A stretch of DNA of 64,000 nt. Origin: Flaccisagitta enflata (taxonomy: Eukaryota > Chaetognatha > Sagittoidea > Aphragmophora). The notes beneath the pieces were generated by a model, which had not been told where the DNA came from, did no database searches, and was given only the letters and a program-made list of their open reading frames with translations. Positions 36,410-47,100 of this stretch are shown piece by piece. Both the position numbers and the translations under genes were made by a program. Where the stretch lies: NCBI GenBank assembly GCA_965153355.1, contig OZ231127.1, positions 40,610,001-40,674,000 on the forward strand. Reading direction: 5' to 3'. Position 1 is the first letter of the stretch. The number at the start of each line of letters is the position of its first letter.

Positions 36410-39400
36410 AAAAAAGAAAGAAAGAAAGAAAGAAGAGAAGGAGAAAAATAAAGGACCCAAGGGTGAAGGTGACTTTTGTCTTTGTCTTACCATGCCAGTT
36501 GTATTCAGTCAATTGTTGTCTGGTCGCTTATTTTTGAGGCTAAATCATCTGATTTTTGCTTTTTAATTCAATTATATGGAAATGAAAGGGCTCTCCTTTT
36601 TTAGTCGCGTGCACGCGACTCTACACCTTGGTCGGTCGGTCGGTCGGTCCGTCGGTCCGTCCGTCGGTCCGTCCGAAATATTTCTAAATTTTTTATTGTT
36701 TTTAATGTTTCTTAACATTTTTTAACATTTTTTAACATTTTTTATCATTTTTTAACATTTTTTAACATTTTTTAACATTTTTTAACATTTAACATTTTTT
36801 AACATTTCTTAAAATTTTACCTTTTTTAACATTTCTAAAGTTTTTTAAACATTTTTTAACCTTTTCTAACATTCTTTAACATTTTTTGACATTCTTTAAC
36901 ATTCTTTAACATTTTTTAACTTGTTTTAACATTTTTTAACATTCCTAACATTTCAACATGTCTTTGCTCTTTTGTTTGTCATTTCCCGACGCACGCGACT
37001 GTTGCCCTTTTGGGCTTGTTTTCTCGAGTCGACACCAATTTATTGAATGAAATATCATTGAATGAAATGACTTAAAATTCAAATGAATTTATTCAAATGA
37101 AAGGGCTTAATGTATCCACGTTTTTTTCTTGTATTTTTATGTTTTAGTTATGTTTTATCTACTAATGTCACCTACTAAATGCTATCAAACCCCTTGTTGT
37201 CTTTGTATTGCTTCTCCACAGGGGTGGTTCCATCACAAAGTGTACAAACTTAAAACCCTAAAAAAATAGATTTTGCTCATTTTTGGTGCAAAGGTACCCC
37301 TTGGGGAGATATTCAAGAATCCCGAATATTTTTGCTCTCGGGCCAATATTTTGGGTTTTACGGGGGTTTGAAATTTTGGGGCCCCCGGGTACCCCTAAAA
37401 CTTCAAAAAGCCATATCTCAGCCATTTTTTGTAGTAAATGGACAATCTTGGTGTCAATCTTTAAGTTATAGCACAAAGAATAAGATGAGCAAAAAATTTG
37501 ACCCAAAAAGAATCATTTTAGGGGTTTTTACCCCTAGGGGTAGTCATTTGGGGTACCCCGGGGTACCTAGTACGTTAAAATTTCAAAAAAAAATGTTGGA
37601 AAAATATTCTTCTGTGTTTGTGGATTCATAATCAGGAATAAAAAATTCGGGATCTCCACACCTTAATACAAAAAAAAAAAAATAACAAAAATGGGTGGTA
37701 TGGCCCATTTTTGGGCGTTTTTGACCAAGCGGGGGGATGGTTTTGTCAAGCGCAGCTGGGGACCAAGCACAACATATTTTTCCAAAAAAACATGGAAAAG
37801 TACTCTTCTGTGTTTGTGGATTCATATTTAAGAATAAAATAACCAGGTTCTCAACTTCTTAATACCTAAAAAAAAATAACAAAAATAAGTAGTTTGGCCC
37901 TTTTTTTATTTGTTGACCAATTGGTCGGGGGTTGGGGGTTGGTTATGTTAAGCGCAGATGGGTACCAAGTTCTATATATTTTTCAAAAAAGATCATTATA
38001 GTGAATAGATCATTATATGAATGTCTGAATTATCCCAACAAAACAATAAAAAAACAAACTTGTCATTCAAAAGCGCCCCATCCCATTCCTGCATTTTTTT
38101 ATGCAGCTCCTAGGCTGTGGACTAGGCAATGGCAGGTTAAACGCTAATGAAATAAGAATAGGATTTTTTACCTATTGAGTTGGAATTACTTTGAACAATT
38201 GTTTAGAAAATTGGCAGTAGAGTTATTCACCCTTTGTATGCGCCATTGAGTTAGAATTTCATCAAATAGTTATCAAAGAAATGGGCAGTAGAGTTTACAC
38301 CCTTTGTATGCGCCATTGAGTTAGAATTTCATCAAATAGTTATCAAAGAAATGGGCAGTAGAGTTAACACCCTTTTTATGCGCCATTGAGTTAGAATTTC
38401 ATCAAATAGTTATCAAAGAAATGGGCAGTAGAGTTTACACCCTTTGTATGCGCCATTGAGTTAGAATTTCATCAAATAGTTATCAAAGAAATGGGCAGTA
38501 GAGTTTACACCCTTTTTATGCACCATAGAGTTAGAATTTCATCAAATAGTTATCAGAGAAATGGGCAGTAGAGTTATTCACCCTTTCTATGCACCATAGA
38601 GTTGGAATTCCATTGTATACTTTTCTTTACAAATGAGCAGTAGAGTTATTCACCCTTTGTATGCACCATTGAGCTGGAATTTCATTGAAATGTTACCTGA
38701 AGGGTGGGCAGGAGTTATTCACCCTTTGTATACAATGCCAATGCCATTAATCAGTCATTAAAGATTCCAAGCTTTCCATGGGAAATGAATATCTGATCCT
38801 GGCAGATCTACCAGACAATGATGGGGCTGGTAAGACCCCCTTGATCTCATGTTCATCTTTAAAACATTCCTCATTTTGATTGTCAGGGAATGAATAAAAT
38901 GACTTTTTTCCGTGTGGATGGAGGAAACGAATGAGGTAGTCACCATACTCTTCATCCTTGTGGTCAACAAAGCCGACCCACTGTTTTGAGTCATAAGCAA
39001 CCACAACATAAGAGCCAACCAGGTTCTGAGGTTCAGCATCTTGATCTTCAGCCGGGCAATTTTGGATATCCTCGGCTTCATGGCAGATTGTAGCCAGCTT
39101 TCTTGGCGAGTGACCATGAGAGGTTTCTGAAATTTCAAGCTTCCCAGCACCAATTGGTTGAAAATGATGATGTTTTTGAGTCCCTGTAATGATCAGGGCC
39201 ATATTGAATCTTGGCTCCAATGCAGCTGTGACCTCCTCCACTTCAGTTTGGGCAGTGTAAAAGCATTTGATGTTGATGCAGTATTTCTGGCAGTGTTCAA
39301 AAAAATCCCATGCTGTCAAGATTTGATTATTGTAGGGCCTTTGAAGACTGGCCTTTGCAGCGCTTCGCTTCATTGCTCCAGGAATTCCATCGGCGGCCCC

Positions 39401-40053
39401 TTTGCCATGGGATGTAGCAAAAAAGTTCCACTCAGCCAGAATTCCAAAGTCTTTTTCATGGAACAAAAGATTGATGAAGTTGTAACGGTTTTTGTATTGT
39501 CCGGCACAACCATCAGAATAGTAATTGATTTTCTGCAGCTGAGGATGGGTTTCTTTCAACAATGGAATCAAAGTTTTGAGGAAAGTGTGAACCATAGCAG
39601 TTGAGTGTTTGGTCATGTCCGAGATGAAGCAAAAACTCTGATGCTGGATGGATCCATCAGAGCCCTTGAAATAAAAAACAAATGGATGCAAGGTGCATTG
39701 AGAGTTATCCCAATGAAAACCTTGAGCTGCATCCTGCACCAAGAAAGAATAATTCTCAGCAAAGTCTAAAACCAAAACTCCTGTGTGATCATCAAGGCAT
39801 TCTTTGGCCCTTTTTAAAGCATCAGCTTGCTCTCTTGAAATCTGGTGATGCCTGAGAAGCTTGATGATGGCAGCTGAGAAAGATTCAAGAAAATCGTCAG
39901 TTGATTGAACAATATCCTGAAGAGTGTACCTGTCTGTTTACACCCATTGCTTGTACCGGATCTCATCCTTGTCTTCCATTGCTGGAAGGTCTTTGATGAA
40001 GTTTATCACGGCCTGTTGTCCTGGACAGTCCTGACAGTCTCGCATCATGCATG

Positions 40054-40113
<60 letters not shown>

Positions 40114-43100
40114 TTGTCTATTTCTTTCTATCTTCCTAACTTATCCAACCCCCCCCCATCCCCAACCAATTGGTCAACAAATAAGAAAAAGGGCCAAACA
40201 ACCTATTTTTAAATGTTTTTTTAGGTATTAAGAAGTTGAGAACCCGGTTATTTTATTCTTAAATATGAATCCACAAACACAGAAGAGTACTTTTCCATGT
40301 TTTCTTAAAAAAATATGTTGTGCTTGGTCCCCAGCTGCGCTTGACAAAACCACCCCCCCCCCGCTTGGTCAAAAACGCCCAATAATGGGCCATACCACCC
40401 ATTTTTGTTATTTTTTTTTTGGTATTAAGGTGTGGAGATCCCGAATTTTTTATTCTTGATTATGAATCCACAAACACAGAAGAATATTTTTCCAACATTT
40501 TTTTTTGAAATTTTAACGTACTAGGTACCCCGGGGTACCCCAAATGACTACCCCTAGGGGTAAAAACCCCTAAAATGATTTTTTTTGGGTCAAATTTTTT
40601 GCTCATCTTATTCTTTGTGCTATAACTTAAAGATTGACACCAAGATTGTCCATTTACTACAAAAAATGGCTGAGATATGGCTTTTAGAAGTTTTAGGGGT
40701 ACCCGGGGGCCCCAAAATTTCAAACCCCCGTAAAACCCAAAATATTGGCCCGAGAGCAAAAATATTCGGGATTCTTGAATATCTCCCCAAGGGGTACCTT
40801 TGCACCAAAAATGAGCAAAATCTATTTTTTTAGGGTTTTAAGTTTGTACACTTTGTGATGGAACCACCCACAGGTAAGAGTGAAAAAAAAAATATTGGTA
40901 TTTGACAATTTGAGAGAAATTTCAAAAGTCGGACTTAAACCATTGGAAAAAAAGCGTGCCTCGGACCTATAGAATTTTCTGCCACCCTGAGGACAGATTG
41001 GTCTAATAGAGCCAGGAATAGGTCTGATAGAGCTTGGGATAGGTCTGATAGGGCTCGGCTTAGGTCTGATAGAGCTCAGGATAGGTCATATAGAGCTAGG
41101 GATAGGTCTTATAGAGCTAGGGATAGGTCTGATACCGGGTGATCAGCCGGAATTGAGTAAATGTATGATGCCATTACTCTTAAACCACAAAAGAACATTA
41201 GTTGGGGATGGTCTAGAATTGAAGAGAATTGCTGAACGTTTGCTTATATAAAAAGAAATAGCACCATTATGCCAAAGAAACAGCCTTCTAAGTTATATTT
41301 CAGTTTAAGTCGATTTGGAAAAGTGGTGCAATTTTGCGCAGAATCCTCGTCTAATGTCAAATCATTTCCTTTTGAGTAAAGACACTTACGCTAAGTCTTG
41401 CGGTTCTTGTGATTTTCTTTTCAAAACTGGATTAAAAACTCATCAAATTGGCATCATAATACGGATTTCAGCTGTTCTCAATCTACAGATACACTTAAAT
41501 CACCAAGGGCATTGAGTAAATGGGAAAAAGTCAATTGTCCAAATTACTCCATCTTTTGCTTAAAGTAAACGTTCATCGATTTTCTTTACAATAAACCATT
41601 GCCCAAGTTTCAAATAACAGTCATTCAGTCTCAGCGTCCAAAAAGATTTACTCACTTCCGGCTGATCACCCGGTAGAGCTGGGGAATGGTCTAAGAATTA
41701 ATAATGCTCAGCGCACTGTCTTGGCCCGTGTATCCAGCCTTGTTTTCATTTTAGGTAGGATCAATAAAGGGGTGTATTTTTGTTTCTCTGAGCATGCGAA
41801 AACAAGAAAACAAAGTATGAGCGTGGCTGCTCATCTGCGAGGGTGTTTTTGAGCATTTTAGCTCATTTAGCACATTTAACTCAGTTTTTTTTTTGTATTT
41901 TAAATGCAATAGGTGACATGTTTAAGCAAGCAAATTTATGAAAGCATGTCAGTGAGCAGAGCAGCGCATCTGTGAGGATGTTTTTACACATTTCTAGCTC
42001 ATTTAGCTCATTTGGCTCATTTCAATCAATCTTTTTTTCTGATTTTAAATAAGATGATTAAAAGTTTTAATAAAGCATGCAAATACAAAAAAGCATTTCA
42101 TATCTGGTTGAGTGATTTTGAGTATTTTAGCTCATCTAGCTCATTTGGCTCAGTTCTATTTTTCTTTGATTTTCAGTGCAATCAATACATACAATTGCTC
42201 TTGATTTGATCTAACAAAAAAAATGCAGGGACTGAAGATAAAAGCTTGGTGAAAAGTGACCAATGCTTACGACTTTTTTCCTCACGGCGACAGCTGACAT
42301 TCCTGGTATCAATACTATTAGAGGTAATTACGCCCTTAATAGTTCTCAATTAAATCCTGATTCAATCATTATTTTGATTGCTTTAATTTATCATGTATAG
42401 GAACTCTACAAAACGTTTTTTTTTTTTAATCTGATTTTGGGCGGACTCCTACATGCAAATCATTCCGATGTAATTTTCTGTTGCTCTTTATTTTTCTTCA
42501 TTTTCTATGCTGTCTGTTTATTGCTGTGTCATTGCGTTGGTCAGTCTGTCTGTCCATCTATCCATCGGTCCCTTCAAAACATTTTTAGTGATAACCAAAA
42601 ACAAGTTTCTTCCCGTTATCCCGTTTTCAGCATGAACACATATTCATGAATCAGAACTGTCCCACAAGAGAGTGAGTGAGGTGTGTGGGCAAGCTCATGA
42701 TAGAGCGAGCAAGCAGATCGAGCATAGTCAAGTAAAGCAAGCATAGCAAAGCGAAGGGCTGTTGTTGTTGTGGAGCTTGTGAGCAAAGTGAGGGAAGGAA
42801 CTTAGCGAGAGACCAAGTGACCCATTGACGGATACATGGCCAATAAGTAGTCGTTTACCGATGGGTAGGGGCAGTAATGCTGGTGGGCAGGGGCCGTATG
42901 TGAGTGGATGGGGGCTGTTATTTGAATGGCAGTAGTGCTCAAGAATTGAGCAACAAACCTCAGCTTAGGCTAATTTTCAAATGCTGTGGTCGCGGCCTAA
43001 CGATTCTATAAGAGGCTTTGTCCGTCTGTCCATTGGTCCATCAATCAGTACACCCGTAAAGATTGAGTTGAAAACTGGAAAAAGGATCGCTCTAGATGTG

Positions 43101-44081
43101 CACGGGAGTTGAGGTGGGTTGTGGATGGGGGTTGGACGCCCCTGCCCACCCATCTAAGAAAATATTGTAACTCCGTATTACTCATTAAAATGAGCTCAAG
43201 TTGATTCCTGTAGGCAAATTCATTTAGGAGATATAATCTTGCAAAGTTGTAAGAGTTTTCGCCATTTTTCTGAAAATGATATCAACTTTGGAAGACTGTT
43301 GCTTCTAAACAAATCAAGCATCAAATCTCATTTTAAAGAGCTGTGTCTGCTCTTTAAAATGAGCCAAAGTTGAAGTCAATTTGTCAATTTGGAAAGAAGA
43401 TATGAGCTGTTGAAGTTACATTTTGAAAAGAGAGAAAAATGGGTAAAAACCACTTTTCCCTCTTTTCCTCATCCTACTCCGTGATGTTTAAATTGGACAG
43501 AAGAGTCGTCAAACTTGGGAATAATACTCAGTAATAGTGATGAAATACCCCCTTAAATGCCGGAGTGAGCAAGGTATTCGAGTCATGTATGACCACTCTA
43601 GTGATCAGCGGTACCCGTGCCCTGCTTGAGGAGTGTGTGATTTAAGTTGAGGGGGAGCAGGCCAGCAGCCCCAAAGGGGACAAAATCCTGTAGAACATAG
43701 GGTGAATCTGTCCGTCCATCCGTCCATTCATCCACTGTTTGTCCCCCCCACACCATCCTCAGGGCTACACTCATTTTTCCACTTTTTGACTTTTGCTGAC
43801 GGACAGACAGACGGACCAAAGGACGGACGAATGGGCTGAAGGATGGATGCAGCCTCTTATAGAGTCTTTAGATTTGTGTGTCCACATCTATAAAGAAGAA
43901 GAAGCAAAAGATAAAGAAGAAAAAAAAATAAAGAAGAAGAAGAAGAGGAAGAAGAAGAAGAAAAAAAAGAAGATGAAGAAAAAGAAAAAGAAGGAAAAAA
44001 AAGAAGAAAGAGCAGAAGAAGAAAAAAAAGAAGAAAAAGAAGAAGTTGAAAAAAAAGAGGAGGAAGAAGAGAAGAAGATGA

Positions 44082-44153
<72 letters not shown>

Positions 44154-47100
44154 AGAGAGAAAAAAAGAGAGAGAGGTTTCACAGGTTCTGGAGTAAGAAC
44201 AACACGCGCGATCTGGCTCCATATTCCCTCCCAAATTGTGCTGTTGTTTTTAAAGCCAGATCTGGCTCATCACTATGAAGGGGAATAGTAATTAGGGCCA
44301 GAGCTCGCACCAAAATATAGCCCCAAATCGCGCCACGGTTTTGAGGCATGACATATCTCAATTATACCTATAGTCTGACTTATCTTAGTTATGATCTTAC
44401 CAATATGCACTCGCCAGGAGATCTGTTTATCAATATGCACCCCCAGGAACTTGCCACTATTTACCTCAAGAATTTGCCTGCCATCGATTTTCAAATCCCA
44501 CCCATCCCCACTTTTATCCTTTACTGGTTTGCTGAAATTAACAAATTCCGTCTTTCCATAGTTTAAAGTTAGTTTATTGTGTGCAAACCAGTCCGATAAT
44601 TTAGGTATTTCTGAATTTAAGCCCCTAAGCAAACTCCCCTTATCTCTACTAGATGCAAACAAATTAGTGTCATCCGCAAAGAGGATGTATCTAAAGAAAC
44701 TCGAAGCAGCAGCTAGATCATTAATATATAGAAGGAAGAAAAGAGGACCAAGTATGCTGCCTTGGGGGATTCCCACTGAGATATTCCTCGGGAGTGACTC
44801 CGAGGATCCAAAGGCAACATACTGTTTCCTATGACTCAAATAGCTTTTGACAAGTTCCAATGGCAATCCCCTTATGCCCAAGTGCTCCATCTTACCAACA
44901 AGAATAGAATGGTTCTTATAAAAAAAGTGTGTCAATTAGTACATTAACCTTCCCATTCCATGTTCAGATTATGGCGGACCTGAAATCGCGTGGAGAACAT
45001 GAGGATTACATCATCGTAGATTTCGCCATTGGTTGGATAACCATTCTGATCATTGGCGTCGCAAATTGGCTGTTTGTTGCATTCCTTTGCGTCCGTCTCT
45101 ACGCAGTTTCTCGGGTCAACATCCATTCTTACGATAACTACGTTACTGCCAGTGCAAATGACTTGGACAGGGGATACGAGAGACAGAAACCTTCGTATGT
45201 ATGCGGGTGAGTTACGTGAGCGACTCAAGCTCAAGGACGGACGGACAAAGCTTGTTATAGAGTCGCTAGTACGCGACTACAAAGAGTACAAAGACAGTCA
45301 TTAGACCGAAACCGATGGACAACCACGGAAGTATGAATACACTGCAAGTTTTTTTTTCAACGAGGCATTTCGGAGTGAAAGATGGCCTCTCTCTTGGTAA
45401 CAGTGCGGGCGCATAAAAATAAAGGATTGAATGAATTGATAACTTTTTGCATAGGGTGGTTTGCGTAATCCTTTGCTTCGGCTGGCTTTTGCCAACCCTC
45501 GTTCTTCCCTTCTTCGCCATGCTTGAATTCTACAACAACTGGTTGGGTCAAGGAGCACAAGTGGTCGACGTCCTCGGGTAAGAATGACGCCGAGGAGAAA
45601 AAAAACAAGGCCGGATACACGGCCACCAGTTGCGGACGGGTAGGCAGGGGCGGATATGTGCGTTTTCCCACTTTTCGACTCGATCACCTCAACGACTACG
45701 GACCGACCGACCGACGGACAGACAAAGCCTCTTATAGAGTTGCGTGTCCGCAACTAAAAAGAATTCATTTTTTCATTTTTTTTAAAGTGCGCAAAAGCAC
45801 CTCTAAGCCACCTCTATAACTGGCTGTGTCCGTCTGTTGGTCTGTGACGCATTCGTTCGACGAACCACACGGCGCACTATATTGGCCTACTTGGCCTGGT
45901 TTATTTACATATTCTGAAAATTTTACTTTTAAATTCTCCACCCCTCCAACTAGGCCGAACACGCGGCCAATAAGTAGTCGCTTGCGGGTGGGCAGGAGCA
46001 GTATTTGGGTGGGTGGGGGCTCTCATGTCTCTGGGCAGTCGAAACGCTGAGAAATCATGGCAGCCGATTTGGCGTGATGCAAAATTTCGCGTTTCTGACA
46101 TTCCCTCCCTCCTTCTTAGTGAAAAAGCCTCTCATTGAGTAGCTTAGCAAGCGAGTATGTAGTATGTACAACTACAAAGGCTTAAATTTCAAATTAAGCA
46201 ATTCTACAGATGGGACCCTAATAAGAGCGGAGGAGGGACCCAAAGTTTTAGCTTCACCCCCTACAGCTTAAATGGTTCAAGCATTCTTCTCACTTGCTAT
46301 GGCGATTTACACCTTAGGTGAATACAATTGGCGCCACCGTGGCGATTTTTGAATTTCCACCTAGAACTCCCTTAGATTTTGCAAAATCACCCTTGAGGGC
46401 CTCCAAAAAAATTGAACAATTTTTTCTTCACTTATGATAATTTAGGGGTGTTCTAGGTTGAAATTCAAAAATTACCACAGTAGCGCCAAGTGTTTTCACC
46501 TAAAGTATATTCCGTTACAACAAGTGAGAAATTTGCTTGAGCTATATAAGCTGTAGGGGGTGATGCTAAAACTTTGGGTCCCTCCTCCGCTCTTATTAGG
46601 GTCCCGTCTGTAAATTGTCGGACTGATTGATTCCTTAAATGTAAGTGGAAAAGAAGTAAACTACATGTATATTTTCAAATTTTGATTTGAATACCGGAAC
46701 GGGTCAAAAAGGCATATTTGTCTAAAAAATTTTTGTAGGTTTACAAGCATTTAAAAGAACGCATTTCTATTCGAGGGTCAGTCCGTCCCTTACGCTTATG
46801 CCGAAACCGCTGTTCTCGGCTGTTTTTGGCCACGCACTACCAGCCAAAACACGGAATGAGTTGAGGTAGAATGATCGTCTCTCACTTTGATAGTTTTTGG
46901 GTCATTGTAGTGTGTACAATATAAATCTAAAGGAAACTAAATCACTTTTGGGGCGGTTTTTGAAATATATGCAAAAATGGTGTAAATTTAGTATATTTTT
47001 CATCATAACTCTTTGTGGTGATGTTTTCTGGTATTTTTGACTGCAGATTCGGATTCAGCGAGTGCTTTGCGGTTCGTTTGATATGTCACACTATATATTT

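Larger units (their letters stand above)
37222..40869 (-). mobile_element. 3.65-kb DNA transposon with ~740-bp inverted repeats
   Basis: Terminal inverted repeats start GGGTGGTTCCATCACAAAG and stay nearly identical for some 400 bp, then similar for some 740 bp. ACAG lies outside both ends (37218-37221 and 40870-40873), possibly a 4-bp target duplication. Between the repeats are a 70-bp minisatellite and a decayed transposase-like gene on the minus strand. Superfamily not assigned. Confidence 0.8.
26415..44358. mobile_element. 17.9-kb insertion splitting the LINE (MULE-like ends?)
   Basis: CAATTATACC occurs at 26405-26414 and 44359-44368, directly flanking this segment and duplicating the LINE sequence at the break. 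The two ends are imperfect inverted repeats: AGGTATATCC..AAAACAGCCCCGCGATTT at the left, and reading in from the right AGATATGTCA..AAAACCGTGGCGCGATTT; about 38 of 52 positions agree by eye, ending ATATTTTGGTGC. A 10-bp duplication with longer inverted repeats fits Mutator-like elements. Much of the interior is later nested insertions, and I see no transposase that clearly belongs to it. Confidence 0.6.

Noticed and set aside
37258-37631. Conserved small proteins duplicated at 37.3 and 40.6 kb
   Set aside because: They are the two arms of the transposon's terminal inverted repeat read on opposite strands; no sign of selection on either frame.
38160-38745. CRISPR-like regular repeats
   Set aside because: Contiguous 70-bp units without unique spacers, in a eukaryotic transposon; an ordinary minisatellite.
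39158-39604. 148-codon plus-strand frame
   Set aside because: Antisense shadow of the transposase-like gene.
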